From Pyronema omphalodes (lineage: Eukaryota > Ascomycota > Pezizomycetes > Pezizales > Pyronemataceae): a stretch of 64,000 nucleotides of DNA. Below are positions 10,851 through 24,301 of the stretch, piece by piece; the stretch's first letter is position 1, and each line of letters begins with the position of its first letter. The stretch spans positions 186,001 through 250,000 of the forward strand of contig JAJJXM010000022.1 in NCBI GenBank assembly GCA_024516155.1, given 5' to 3'. The position numbers were made by a program, and so were the translations under genes. Below the pieces are notes generated by a model. It worked only from the letters and a program-made list of their open reading frames with translations, was not told the origin of the DNA and did not search any database.

Positions 10851-11911
10851 AGTAGTTCTTATCCTATCCTATTTGTTCCAACCTGTCCCATAAACTCCAA
10901 CTTCACCATCTACCTCCAATTGCACGAGGTATATATATTCAATCAACGACATCCGCCCCTCCCCCAAATCCAATTCCCCCACCCACAAATTTCCCCACCC
11001 CCCAAATCCAATTCCCCATCTACAGTTCCTCTTATTCCCCCCCATCAAAACCCCGTACACCAAGCCCCTACCCACCCCGGCGCATCATCGCGTATCTCCG
11101 CCCCCCTCCCCCGGGACATAACACCATCCCAACACCATCTCAACAAGGATTAGGGTACCATATCCAGATTCCAAGCTAGCACATACATGTCATACATAGC
11201 CCAAGCTAGCTTCCACCATCGCATACCCTGGCCGCAGCATATAAAATCACGTGTTTACAACTACTTAACTATTTGTATGTACATAGGCGCTTAAAAAAAA
11301 TTAAGATTGGCATTTTTAATTTTCCATTTTCATTTTTTCACGGTTATATGTTGGAGGTAGGTTAACGATGACGACTTCGAAATGACGGGATGCGATCGCT
11401 AAGCTTATGTAGCGGATGTAACCGAGTTGATATACGGGAAATTTTCACGCCAAGGTTTGATAGTAGTAATCACAATTGACATTTACAGTATTATTATTGT
11501 AACTTCTTTCAGATGTTCATTGATCTCCCGTCCTCCCTCCCCCCCCCCTCCCCCCCGGGCCCTTTCTCCATGCTACGAAGCTGCATCCTCATTAATCAAT
11601 CTCGCCTCTCCTGCCTCTGCCATTCCATCCAGTAGAGTAACTAAAAGCTAAATTACAAACCAAAAACGCCATTCATAATCATAAGTCATAACTAGATATA
11701 GTACAGCGGCTCGCGCCAATCCATCTTCCTTATCGCCTATCACCATTTCAAACCCACAATCTGTAACTTTAAAACAAAACCCTAAACCAAAACGCCCAAA
11801 CTCCCGTTTCCTTGCTCAACAATAAAGCAAAGTCTGTATAAAGCAGCACGAAACAAAAATCAAAAAACTACGCATAAAAAATAATGCGTCAACGTCAAAA
11901 GCAAAACAAAA
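10851..11911. other. Intergenic, 3' flank of the methyltransferase-like gene
   Basis: No gene recognised. There are C-rich patches (about 10965-11115 and 11530-11560) in otherwise AT-rich sequence. The last few hundred bases are probably 3' UTR and terminator of the gene on the minus strand that ends at 11912. Confidence 0.4.
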
Positions 11912-14900
11912 CTAAATCTGGTCCCGGCGGGCATCGTTGGATGGCCGTCTCTTCTCAGGCTTCCGTGCACAACAAACCAACATCCTAAACCCCGTTCCAT
12001 TTCGTTGACACTCTGCCAACAACTTCCTATCCATCCACATGCTTCTTCCCATATGTTGACCATCCCCGGTAATAACCCCTTCATAACATCTTGAATACCA
12101 CCATCTTCCAACCTTAGATATAATTTCCTTCAAATCCGGTTGGTTGCTATTCCTCTCTGCTTGGTTCGATGGTCCAACAAGCGACGCAGGGAAAGACGTG
12201 GAAGCGGGTGAAACAACCTCCTTCTCCCCCACCGCTTTCAAGCCTAGGAAACATCGTCCTCCATCAACTAATCCCTTCTTCCGAATGAGCCGGATCATCT
12301 TCTCTGATTCACTGCCTCCATCAAATCTTCCACCGCGTTCGCGGGAAATAATCTCCGTAACCAAACTCACTGCTCTGTTGGCTCTGTTCCCGGAATCCCG
12401 TAACTCGCGGTCCAACAATGTAACCTCAAGGTATCCACCGGGTTGCAAGACACGCTTACATTCGGTTACAAGGAAAGTCCAATTTTCCGCGGGTGATGGA
12501 AAGCGCAGAACGACAGCATTGAAGAAAGACTTTGGGAAAGGAAAGGAAGTAGAGAGAGAAGGGTGAGAGATTTGGTGGTGGTTAGCGGGTCGCATACCAG
12601 GAGAGGGAAGAGGACTATTGGGTGGAAAGCCAGGAGAGTGAAATCCAGGCGATGGGAGCGACGGACGAGGAGGAGATGACGTAAGGTTGTAAACCTTTGC
12701 AGCTGGGTAGGAAAGGGCGCAGTAGAAGGACCAGTCATCTATTTTATCATATTAATGTTATGTCAAACTTATTGGAAAAGGATTATGGCTTACCAGTTCC
12801 AAGTCCATCAACCACAAGTACTCTTCCGCCAGATCTCAGTACCTGATCTGCCGGCGAAACCAACACTCGATCAAAACTCAACCATCTACTAGCCAATAAT
12901 GCCCAAGGACGAATCTTAATTTCCTCCTCTGCTGCATTGCGGGAGCGAGTGGAAGTTGTAGTGTCGGTACTAGATGTGGATTTATGTTGCTTTCTTCCCA
13001 GATCCGGGCTGTCGAGCTGGTGCATAGGCTGGAAAAAAGAAGCATCGCTAGCCTTGCGGTCACGGTTGCTGGCATCGCTGAATTTCCGGTCGTGACCAAG
13101 GACGCTGGCGTTACTTGCATTACTCTCCTTACGGTCTCCATAGTATCTGATAAAAGATGTAATTGAGAAGGGTGTCGTCGGGGACAGAACGCTCTGCGCC
13201 GGCGGAGTAAATGGAAGAGGGGTGTTAGGTGCGATACCAATGTATGGGGAGGCGCTGGTCTCTGTAAGGGTCGGAATGCTGTAAGGAAGAATCTTCATTG
13301 GCATCGCAGCTGGAATAGTAGGTGAGTCTGGTCCACGGTCTTCGTTCCATTCTTCAGGCTGAGGAGACTTCTCGGTCTCCGGTGACTTTGGTAAATCGAA
13401 AGTAAAAGTAGCTGGCGAGCAGAAATCGGCATATTGAAATGGTGATCCCATCGATGAAGTGGTAGAAGCCATAGTGTTTGACCTCTTCAATCCTCCTGCA
13501 AGCTGAGCAGCAAACTCCGCCATGGGGAGTTCCGGAACCTCGGGAATATCGTTGGGAGTATCAGGGGTGACAGGTCTGGTGGTGATACCATACAAGCCCT
13601 CCATCTCATTAAAAAACTCCTCTTCATGCTCTCCAAATCCATCAAACATTGTGACCCGTCTTTCGACCTTAGGCTCTGAAACCGACTCCTTACGAATTGG
13701 CCACTCCTGGTCATAAGGCGAGCTCGCAGAGATGGCAGTATGCCCCTCGATGGGTGTAGGAGGCGCAGCAAATCTTCTTCCACGAAGGTCAAGGGGATCA
13801 TATTCCAGAAAGTCCTTGACGAGCGGAAGACGATTTCCAGCCTCTTCAGAAGTGGCGGCAGTGGGTGTAAGACCATAAGAATCCCAGTTGACCTGAAATT
13901 CCTCCTGTGGTGCAGGTGGCGGAACAATCAAGCGGCCAAGAGGCGGTGGGACTTTGCTGCGTTCCGAAACCGAAGCACCAGCAGATAGTGGGGTATCGAC
14001 TCTTTGTACTGGTTTCACGGCTAGTGGAGCCGACTTTGGCGCGGCGTCAAGGTTCTCCTGAGATCTAGCGAGCGAAGCCAGTCTCAAGATCTCTTTATGC
14101 CTCTGCACGGGAGTCTGGAATTGAGACGGGATGACTGCAATCTTACTGATTGTCGTTGAAGTAGCAGAAGTTGGTTTGAGGATTGAGCTCTGCTGCTTTC
14201 GAAGGCTATGAGTATAGGAGTTTGCTGGGGGTGTCGACTTGGGTGTTTCATTAGAGACTGCACGCCGTTGCCGCATGGCCTCAACTAGATCCCGCGCTTC
14301 TCGCTGCTGATCCTCGTCAATAAGCGCATAATGTGCCGGTCTTTGCAATCTTCTCTGTGGAACAATTGGCGGGGGTGTAGCCGTAGTTGGCGCAGCAGGA
14401 GGAGGCGAAGAAACTTTCGGAGCCGATTTCTGAAAAATATTCCACCTATTTTTCTTAGGGATTTTGTCGTCAACAGAAGATTTTCTAGTGCTCTCGATAG
14501 AGCTGGCGGGGCTTGGTGCCGGTCTCATTCTGTAGCCAGTGGTGTTAATCGGTGGAATAGGCGTCATAGCTCTTCCCGGAGATTTCGCTCGTCTGCTTGC
14601 CACAGTTTCTTTGTCATTATCAGCTGGACTCGCTCCTCTGCTGAAAAGTCCTAGCTTGTTGTCGAAAGTCGCTGGGGAGCTGCCTGATCGTACCATATCC
14701 GCTGATCGAATGTTATGGTTTTCAACGACTGCACCTCCAAGGATAACAACAGGCTTTAAACGCTCAACAAAGTAGTCATCCATCTCAACACTTGCCCTGC
14801 TGCCGCTTCTGCTTCCGGATCGGCTTCTGTCACGAGGTGCAGAGTTAGAAGAGGTACTTCCACTTCGTCCCCGGATGCTGCCATTGCTTCCACTACGAGC

Positions 14901-16418
14901 CCTCGACGCCTTTCCAAAGTTTCCGAACCCCTCATACCCTGTTCCTGCTGCTGGTCCACGACGAACCATAGGTGCTGTCGTAGGCAGACCTGCGGGAACC
15001 TTCTCCGATAGCATCAGTTTATCCTCGCTCTTGGTCCTTTGCTTCATGAAGAAACTTGGCTTCACAAGGACGGGTGTTGTTAACGGTAAGCTAGGCAACT
15101 CCTTTGATTCCCTGCGGTTTCCCAATGGGGGTGTGCTGCTGTAAGTAAGTCCCTTTGCAATCGACTTTGGGATGCTTCTGCTTGTATGCACAGTTGAAGC
15201 CGAGGGTTCAGTGGCTGTAGATTTCATGGTAGGAAGTGATGAGCCGGCAGATTTACTTCTAGTCCTCGAAAGAGAAGAAGGGATGATTCCCAATCCCGCT
15301 GTTGGACGGGCAGGAATACCAGTTGGAGTCGGGCGCCTCGAGCTCAAAGCAGGAGATGGGGCGAGTTTTGGTGATTTTGAAGGAAGTGGCTTGGGAGTTG
15401 TGGAAAGCTTTGGGTTACTGGTGCTTTTACTGCGGTAGTGAGGGCGGATAGTGGCGTCGGATGAGGTTGAAGTTGTGCTTTCCCGTACTGGACCACTCTT
15501 GAGAGCGTAGTCTATGCTAGATGTACTGCCGCTTCTGTTCTTGCTGGTAACTCTCGGGCTACTGCTAAAAGCTCGAAGCATCGCCGAAGGACCGGGAGAT
15601 ACGGAAGAAGCGGCGGAGGTGGGAGTAGTTGTATGACTGAATGGTGAGTCAGTGTATCTAGTCGTCGGACTGCTATTATCGGTTGTAGCAGTTAAAGAAT
15701 CATAGATAGAAGAAACTTGGAGGCCTTGCGTTATTACTCTGGGAGTGCTAGCTGATCTTTGATGCGCCGACGGCGGTAGCAAAGATGATTGTGAGCTTGA
15801 AGAGGTTGTGGGAGCTGTGGTTCCAAAAACGGAAGTTTGTGAAGTGTTTCTAGACCCAAAATGCGAGGATCCAGAGATGGATAGTGATGTAGTTGAACCA
15901 TGGGATGTCATCGAGTTTTTACGAGTTGCAGTGTATGCTCTCTCGGATCCAGTTGCTGATGGAATTTTTTTCAAAACTCGACGCTCCATCTTCTGCTCTG
16001 CTCCCGATCCTTTATCGGAATTCGTCCCAGAAGAGCCACCAGATGATGGTGACTGGTAGGATTTGTCGGAAAATACACGATGGTCTTTCGTTGGCGGTCC
16101 TGTTTGCAGGCGTGCTATTGGCGTGGTCGAACGTTCTGCGGGTGTGGGTAGCCCACTTTGTTTCCGGACCTTGCGAGTATATATCGAAGTGTCATTGTGA
16201 TCGATTGGAGCATTATTCGGGTTTGTTGTTCGAGGCACTGCCAAGTCTGTTCGTGATCGGTTAAAAACCGGGGGTTTCAGTAAACTTGAATTCGGTAAGA
16301 CAGTGGACTGAGTCGTTTGTGATCGTAATTTATTTGTTGAAGGTTTCGGTCGTAATCTTGGTGTTGGTCGTGGCTGTTCTGTTGATAGCGCACCGGCCAT
16401 TCTGTGTTGGTATGCCAT
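11912..16418 (-). CDS. Large Ser/Pro-rich protein with C-terminal class I methyltransferase-like domain (2 exons)
   Basis: Exon 1 is 16418-12794 and exon 2 is 12738-11912, with a 55-bp GT..AG intron; the frame joins exactly and encodes 1483 aa. Residues 1 to about 1160 are Ser/Thr/Pro-rich, probably disordered, with short basic and SRSGS-type stretches. From about 1168 (KIRPWALLASRWLSFDRV) a Rossmann-type region begins: GGRVLVVDGLGTDDWSF at the position of motif I, with the intron inside it; then FNAVVLRFPSPAENW (about 1281-1295), and RVLQPGGYLEVTLLDREL (about 1304-1321), which is the post-motif III signature of Methyltransf_11-type enzymes. About 160 residues follow, ending in a Cys-Cys/Arg-rich tail. 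The usual GxGxG of motif I is reduced to DGLGT, so cofactor binding is uncertain. The substrate is unknown. Confidence 0.85.
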
Positions 16419-17200
16419 GTCTCGTTTGTGCTATGACGCTAATGTCACCGCCAGTGGTTGTTGTAGTAATTTAATATCTGTTTTATCCGATAAATCATCA
16501 CCGATGCATCAAAAAGTAGTATATACGACTGTATACTCAGTCAGACAGATGAAGAATAAGTTGGAAAAAGAAACTTGCCTTTTGGATTGATTCTTGCACC
16601 CCTGTTGCAACTCGTGATATTTGATCGGATGACGGTGGCAAAAGTGTGACAAGAACCTTCTTCGAGGAGCTTCAATGATAAATATAAGAGCGAGTAGAGA
16701 GCTATGCGACACTGATTTTACAGCTGCAGGATGAGATCAATGGTTATGCGCTGTCGTGAGGCGCGACTGGTGGGAAACTGTGGCGAGGCAGGGAAATTGA
16801 GGCGGAGCTGCGCTGCAGTATGCACGTCCAACACGGATGTTGCTAGCAACTGCGAATGGTTCATGCGATTTCCTGCCCAACGATGGTAGTTGTCATCAAG
16901 ACCTAGTTTTCGATAGAGGATTTAGTATTGGGTTTTCATATAGACAAATTGAAATAGAAAGGCCTTACGATGTGGTTTTGCGGGGTTGTCGTAGGGTTAA
17001 GCTTTAAGCAAATTCATCTGCGCGTGTTGACAGGTGATAGATAATCTGCTCCGGGGAAGATTCGCAAGCACAAAACTTGCCAGCCAGCAGAAGTAAAGAT
17101 CCAAAAGGTCCAGAAGAAGATCAAAAGTCTTTGAAAAAGCTGGGGGGACCTTGGGTATTATTATCTTCGGGCCGGAATGCTCGTTTGGTTTCTCATCCAA
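16419..17200. promoter_or_regulatory. Upstream region of the methyltransferase-like gene
   Basis: Sequence before the minus-strand start codon at 16418. It contains short open frames only (for example 16997-17200 on -, 67 aa with a hydrophobic middle) that resemble nothing I know. Promoter and 5' UTR of the large gene must lie here. No TATA box is evident at a convincing place. Confidence 0.35.
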
Positions 17201-19660
17201 TGTTCATCCCGGCGCATGCAGAGTCTGCCCCCCCTTTACGATAAATCTCCCGGCGATCTGGTTGGTTCACAGCTCTCGGGCTTGAACCTGGTGTACCAAC
17301 CAAAGCCTGCGGATCCAATATTTCCGCCTTGTACCTGTGTCACGCCTTTCAGAGTTGGAAGCTGTTGATGGTGGGATGGCCTACCCGTAAGCGCTTTCGC
17401 TAGCAAAGGCCGCAAAGCAAGCATCGCCGTGATGGACAGGGATCGGCCGCCACAACAGGCTCGAAATTTTGAAATTGATTCCAGGGTCTGGCGTCTCGTC
17501 CTTTGTCGCCCGCTTTTGGATGTGAGCCGCGAGATAATTGCGAAGAAGACCGAGATTGGAGAGTGGAGAATGTTCAGAAAGTGGAGTATGATGTTCTCAA
17601 TTCTACTTCCATCTGGTTATGGAGCCATACCAAAGGAGCCAGTGGAAGTACATGACCTGGCGGCAAGATCCAAACCCTATTCCACCTCTTTTTCCAACCA
17701 CATGCCTTTCTTACAAAGATTACGACGACAAAAAAAGCCAAAAACACACAGGCCTTTGAGAATTCTTCAAGCCTTCCCCGCCGGCAGTTAGTACAGTAAG
17801 AAACATACCCTCCGGTGAACTGTGTTACACCGAACTTCGGACGCCGTCCGATTGAAAATCGAAATATTTGTTTCCTTGGTTCATCCGAAGATTACGACAG
17901 CAAGACAATCGAGTTGTTTCTCTATCGCGTGCAGCTGGGCTGGTCAAGAAGAGCTTCCAAGCTTCTAATTCGTCGTCTGTATGCGACGGGTCCATGATCG
18001 ATCGTCTCACATCACTGCATATTTAGCAGGTGTCTAATATGTATATGTATCCTGGTGTTTCTTTCCAACGGCCTCACTCAGTTAAAGTTACATTGCATTG
18101 GTTTGTCTCTCCAACACCTCTCAAAACGGCGTGGTGTCTCTGATCAGGCATTCCATCAGCTGGGCCCGGTCACATCGTTGTGTGGCGAAGTCCCTCAGTC
18201 TTGACGCTAAACCGTAGACCCTAAAGTAGAGCCGCATGTAACTGACGTAGGGCATCACTTGCCTAACGGCTTTACTCCACAACGCTCTGCAAGTTCATCA
18301 CAAATCTTGAGGTACTTCTCAAATACCTCGAGCCCTACCGTGACCTTTGTTGAGGTGTTATTTTTTTAGTTGCATTTTTTTCGTCTTTCTTCAGCTAACG
18401 TTGTTTTTTCTTTTCGCTTAACGGGTGTCAATCAATAACGAGATATAAGGCTCCCCAGGGATTTATCTCCAGAACCTTGTTTTACAAGAAACGAAACATC
18501 CGTAAGAAGCTATAGAAGCGAGGGAATAAGCTTCAGCCATATCGATTACCATCCAAAAGTGATATATAAGCTGAAAGCCTTGGGCATGGAATTGATACAA
18601 AATTCCGTCGTTAAGCGCCAAATTTCCGATATCGAGGGAATTTCAGGCTTACTAAGAGCAGCGTCTTGTAATGCAACCGGATACACGCACCTCCACTGAG
18701 CTTCAAACTGCAAGCCTCCGGTGATTCACATGGAATAAACTAAAAATCATCGGGCCGTTGCAAAACGGGAGTTCATAAATAAGTGGACGGGTAGATCATG
18801 AGACCTCTTTTCCCTATCGCATACTCCTGAACTTGAAGAGCCCTCAAAGACACCACAAAGCACCAATCTCCATAGCGAGACTACCTATCCCTCCCTTCCT
18901 AGCCCCAACATAAAGTCGTTAATTATCGCATCTATAATAAAACAATCTCCGAATATTCTTAGAACATTTCGCAAAGAAACGTTCAGCCCTAGGGTTATTT
19001 CACATACACAACCTTCGAATCATGTGGTGTTATCTAGCGACAATATATTCACATCTTTTCATTGGATATTAAAAATAGTAAACTTTTAATCTACTGGATA
19101 ATGTATGATTATTGGTAAGGAATCTTTATATACGCGCTGCACTGCAACAGTGGGGTAACGTTCCACTGCTGTAGGTATATATAAAAAAACAAAACCGCGC
19201 AACTGGATAGTAGCATAACAGTAATATAGCAGCCTAAGGAAACTTTTGATGGTATGTAAATATGGTGATAAGCTTTAGAAGTTTTGAGGGCCGAGGCTCT
19301 GTATATACATAGCAACATCGCGGCAAAGTTAGAAGTTCGAACCTATTATCTGAGAGACGTAGAGATAACCCATTTTTGATTGGAGGAACTGGATTTTAAA
19401 AGCATCCCACTGTTTTTTACCTCGTTATGTCAAAAGAAAATCAATCATCATCAAGAATCCTGAATCCTGAATCGATGCACCGTAAGTCGTAAGTTGTGAG
19501 CTGTAAATATCTCGCCTCAAAAAATACCAATCACCAAAATACCGCTTACCCCGCCTATCACTCGCCATCGGTCGGCGTCTTGATTGACATAACCAGTCAG
19601 CCGCAACTAATAATCTCATTAAGCCTAAGGTACAGGTACCTAAAATCCTTAAGTAACGTC
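17201..19660. other. Gene-poor intergenic DNA
   Basis: No gene recognised. A 120-aa frame at 17429-17791 (+) and the overlapping small frames have no recognisable domain, signal peptide or splice context. T-rich stretches lie near 18360-18420. From about 18.5 kb onward the sequence is AT-rich with dense stop codons on both strands. Confidence 0.4.
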
Positions 19661-19665
19661 TGTCC

Positions 19666-19853
19666 AACGTTTGTCCAACGTTTCATCAACAATCATTATT
19701 GCTACACAAAACCAAAACCAACAGGACGTTTGTTTACCAGTTATTCAATTGTCCTGATCAACGTTTGTCCAACGTTTCATCAGTGATCCGCTATTGATAC
19801 TCAAAACAAAAACCAACTGGGTGTTTGTTTCCCAGTTATTTCAATCGTGACAC
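19666..19853 (+). repeat. Two tandem copies of a ~94-bp sequence
   Basis: The word AACGTTTGTCCAACG recurs at 19666 and 19760, and both copies continue with TTTCATCA, an ATTG-CTA-AC-CAAAAC-AAAACCAAC region and GTTTGTTT.CCAGTTATT. The copies differ by scattered substitutions, so the duplication is old. No coding content. Confidence 0.75.
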
Positions 19854-19974
19854 GAGGATGTTTAGGACGAATGAAGAAATGAAAAAGAAAAGGAAAAGAA
19901 AGGAAAAGAAATTGAAATTGAAATAACACGAAATTTCAATGGTTTAGTCGTGATGGAAAAGTTTGCGGGAGATA

Positions 19975-20060
19975 TGAGGTGGAAGGTGGAATATGAGAGG
20001 TTAAACGTGGAAGATGAGAGGTTAAACGTGGAAGATGAGAGATTGAACATGGAAGATGAA
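19975..20060 (+). repeat. ~22-bp tandem repeat (GGAAGATGAGAGGTTAAACGT)
   Basis: Three to four imperfect copies of a 21-22-bp unit at about 19980-20058. It gives an antisense pseudo-periodic peptide (SSSTFNL repeats), which is a repeat artefact, not a protein. Confidence 0.75.
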
Positions 20061-23000
20061 AGCCTGCCTACACGCTACTATGATGGTGCCAAATTAGACA
20101 TCATGACCCTATGACGGAGATTAGTGAGATACGAAGAATGTAAGTTCAGGTAGGAGCCCCGGACCCGAATCCTCGAGTTTCGTAAGTTCGAGTTGTATCT
20201 ATGATTCAGGCTGACATTGTAGTTGTAGTAGGCAACTTAGGTGTTTCAATTCTCTAATAGTCTAATGCTTATCTAATTCAAGTTCGTATTCCCTCGGGTT
20301 TAAAGTTTTGTGATTTGGTTCGAGGAATAACAATCAATTCCAAACATATCCATCTTAGTCCCGACGTCTAATTTACACAGTCTTGGAACAACAAGTTTCC
20401 TTCACTATGTATGATGAATCATCATTCTGCGGCTTGGAGAATTGATATGATTAGCGTATTTTGATCAATCATTATGATATCCAGAGACATTTTGTTGATG
20501 TTTCCTTCAAGAGCTGCGTATATGGAGGACTGGAGGGGGACTGGCGCCACTAGCGCGCCTCTCTAGTAGATATTGCCTTGTCGTCAGTTTGATCCTTCTT
20601 TATCAGATTCCATATCAAGTACGTTCTCCACCTCCATCTGTTTCATCTCGTGTCTTTTCACCACAAATTTACTGGGACGTAAATTGTATCAGAGGCTGTT
20701 TTCCATTTTTATCACCGGTGTCCGGTAGTTGGTTTTATTCGTCTTGGGTGTCTAGTGGTATCATTCCAGGGTTAAAGGCGGTGAGATATGTCCTTTATGT
20801 CTACCTACAATTGACGTTCGTGTTTTTGGTACACATCTTCCAGTATCGGGCCTCGATCCGGGACCCTGGAGAATTTGATGAATCCTTGAAGCCAGAAAAT
20901 TCTGTGATAGAATCGAAATATAAAACACAGTGCTTGAAAGCATTTTCTTCTAAAGGAGAAGTTAAAAATCAAAATATTAGAATTTACAAATAGCTCAATG
21001 CAATTCCATATAGTATATAATTTTTTACATATCCCATGAAGCTATATACCTTACATCTCATACCACAATTCAGCATACAAAACACTATCTCACAATTTTG
21101 ATCCTTCAATAGGAATATATTCTATATGTCGTACGTATAATCACTTTCGCGAAGCAGTGTCATTGATTTCCATCCCGCGTTTCAGATAGATAAACCAACC
21201 CGCGGGACGGGACATTAAATAAGCCAGTAATCCATGATATCCATCTCATCGGTGAGCTATATATCAATGTGATACCGCGGTACGTATTCACAGTTCCTTT
21301 TCCATAGTTCTCATTTTAACCATCCTGGAGTATTGTTTGTTTCTTTAACAGAAAATTAATACGATACATCTATCTCAGCTCTAATATCCTCGTCACGATT
21401 CTGTAAAATAAACCTCAATATCCCAATCCTCAGTCCCAAATCCCACCTTTCCCATCCCACCCCACCATCACTTCACACTCCAAATCCCCATCATAGCCAT
21501 CACCACACATCACAATCACCCCTCAACACCCCTACCAAGCCAAACCCCCACCCTCGCCCCAACACACCCTGAAACCAACCCCCACTAGTCTCATCCAATC
21601 ACCCACGATGATTCGTCCGCCACGACAAGGGTTCATCTTCCATCACAACCAATCACGTCACGTCACATCAAGGGGGATGAAATAGCGCTTAATAACCTCC
21701 GATTGGTAGCGATTGATATGGGTAATTTTAAACGAATTTGATTTCGTTGTATATAGCGGTTGGTCACGAACTGGTTACTTGTATGGATGGCGGTATGGAG
21801 GGGTTTTGCTGTTGACGGCTATACGTTTGGAATAGTTGGTATAGAAGAAAGAATATTAGGGATTGGGTGGTTTTGACGGATCGAAAGGGGTACCAGACTA
21901 CCAGGCGAGATCTCGGAAATAATGGGGGAACTATGATAGTTGAAACGCGGAGATGGATTAGATGGATTCTGGAAGGGATTGAAAACGATTTTTCTGCCGG
22001 AGCTAGTGAATAGTCTTCGGAAAATACGGCTCGGAAAATAATGGTTATATTTTGGGCCTTCAGTTTCGACTATGAATTAGGGATATCAAAATGTGGATAT
22101 TCTGAACTAGGAATCACATTCAGATGGCTTAGTCTTAACTTACAAAGGGAAACATTACATTTTAAAACAAAATACCCCTCTAGATAGTGATATTGAACTG
22201 GATGATTTCAAACAACGCGTATCTTGGGATAATACAGTACCACTTCAGAAGAAGCTGAACCAGGGGTTCATAGATAGTAGAGCAAGTAAGTTTTAGGCAG
22301 GCCGTATACCATTTGTCACTGGGTGATAACGGGGTCCGGATTTATAATGACGACAACGGAATTCTGGTGTCGGTTTTATCAAAACTGCTCCTCTGCATGC
22401 TGATGAGTTTCGGAAAAAAGAAATTCATCTGTAAGCCACGCTGATAACTTTATAAAAGACCTGCCACTGCAATAAGAGCTTAATAGGCAATGGGATAGTA
22501 TTTTAGGGGATGGGTTGCGGTGCGGGATCAGGGCTTACCTATGGCATGGAGCCATTAGTATCATTTGTATCCGCATTACAACCATCAGAATTATCTATAC
22601 AATATTAGGATAATGAAACTGTTGTTTTGGATGCATAAATGAAGAGAGTGAGAACTTGCAAATTTCGGAATATTCGAGGAATGTCGAGTGATTGATGGTG
22701 CTTCACCCACCCGAGTCCTATCCTGGGACATGGGTGTTACATTTGCATATACGGCCGGCATCCTGTGCAACATCTGTTGTACTTCAGCATTACTATTGCT
22801 CCTCCAGAGATACTGATAGAGAAGAGTTTTCGCTCGATTCTAGTGGTAATGCAATAGTGTATCTACAGGGTCGACATCATTCAGAATCCTCAAGCTACTC
22901 AAACCACTTGAGATAGCTCTGAATGTCAAACAGAAAGATGGATATTTTCCGGGTGAGTATGTACCCAAGTACATCAGTAGGGGTACAGGAACAGTGTTGA

Positions 23001-23229
23001 CGTTACATGCCGTACAAATCCGGAAGGTGAATAATCATAACTGGTCAACCACATTCCAGTCCAATTCCAAATTACCCCACTCGCAAAACCATATCACACC
23101 CCTCCTCTCATCACCAAAACCTCTTTATTCCTCCGCCTCGCTTGAAAGCAGGACAGCGACCAACATGCTCCTGATGTGTATGTACATTCTGCCCATTCCG
23201 CCTTCAATACTGGTATCTACACTTGACGC
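20061..23229. other. Gene-poor AT-rich DNA
   Basis: No supported gene. The longest open frame (20589-20993 +, 134 aa) has one hydrophobic stretch (about residues 60-85) but no family I recognise and no splice or promoter context that would promote it. A CCA/CCC-rich patch (about 21440-21580) and short AT-rich words are all else I see. Confidence 0.4.
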
Positions 23230-23795
23230 ATTGCTAATATTATCTTCAATTTAATAGGATCTTCTATTTGCGGAGCAGGATTGTCGCTTCCGTGATAACT
23301 GCTCCGTTGGCTGAGCAGATTATCGTCAAACTCACTGCTTGTCTATAACGAAGTCAACGAAGTACGCGAAGCTGAGACAGTAACCGCAATAGCCTTTAAA
23401 GTACTACACCTATCGCGGTTCCTAAGGAATAGCACGAGGAACTCTGTCGATGCCGGCATAACGGTAATTGAATTATTATAAGTTGTCTGCGGAGGTTTGA
23501 GCATTACAGTGAAAAGCTTTTCATATCTGTCCAGATAGCCTAATGGAGAGTTCTGAGGAGAGCAAAGCACAGCTGCAGAAACGTTTAGCACACTATCAAC
23601 ATTGTAAATCACGATTAGATCATTAAATAATCCAAGGGGGTATACTTTTGAGGGGAAAAGAAAGATAGTTTGTTGGATACTATTTGCCAGTGTGCGGCAG
23701 TATCCAGCAGAATATCTTTTTTTTCCTATAAAGGTTACCCTTGGATTATATAGTTATTATTTCGTGGTTTGCAATTATAGTGTGCTTTAACTCTG
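23230..23795 (-). pseudogene. Dispersed degenerate relic, copy 2 (inverted)
   Basis: Inverted, diverged counterpart of 7383-7965. This copy has longer open stretches: an 89-aa frame (23612-23343, start YNVDSVLNVSAAVLC) and, upstream on the same strand, a 98-aa frame (24042-23746). They are separated by a stop codon and a frame change around 23650-23745, where no clean intron can be drawn because a stop precedes the only good donor. It is probably the better preserved copy of a lost gene. I do not recognise the protein family. Confidence 0.55.
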
Positions 23796-24042
23796 CGGCA
23801 GGAAAAAATTGTTCTTTTTCTGGATTCTTCTTTGTATTAGGGATGTCTGGATGTCGAGATTGGCATAATGAAGCGCAGGTTTGATCAGGGATGCAATTTT
23901 CCGGTCCGTTGATAATGAGTATACCTGTGTATCGATGAACCTGTCGTGAATTCTCAATCAAGCACTGCGGTCCTTTGCAGTGATTTGAAAACGTTTTGTA
24001 GCCTTCAAGAATGGGAAATGACCGTGATAAATGCAAGTCCAA

Positions 24043-24301
24043 CGCCCTGTCGTGTCACTGCTCGTGACATTATCCACCATACCAAGGGTGATGTATAAAA
24101 GCGCAACCCGCTGACAATTCAATCCTGTAATATTCCCTTGCTCGTCATCTCAACCCTCAACGACCAGTATTTCTGTTCTCCCTGTATTAGTACATGGAGA
24201 GTCGATATTCCCATTTTTGTTTTAAGATTTTCAGAGAACCGGATTCAAATTAGCAGTCAATTACATTAAGCTTGTTCACTGCGTATACGATAACCAAAAC
24301 G
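24043..24301 (+). promoter_or_regulatory. Orphan promoter-like segment
   Basis: GTATAAAAGC at about 24093 looks like a TATA box. It is followed by a pyrimidine-rich leader with CAATTCAATC and CATCTCAACCCTCAACG, like 5' UTRs of filamentous-fungal genes. No open frame follows: the inverted A-block copy begins at about 24302. Either the gene was replaced by that block or the resemblance is chance. Confidence 0.3.

Noticed and set aside
20589..20993. 134-aa frame as a small membrane protein gene
   Set aside because: One hydrophobic stretch only, no recognised family, no supporting splice or promoter signals in AT-rich surroundings.
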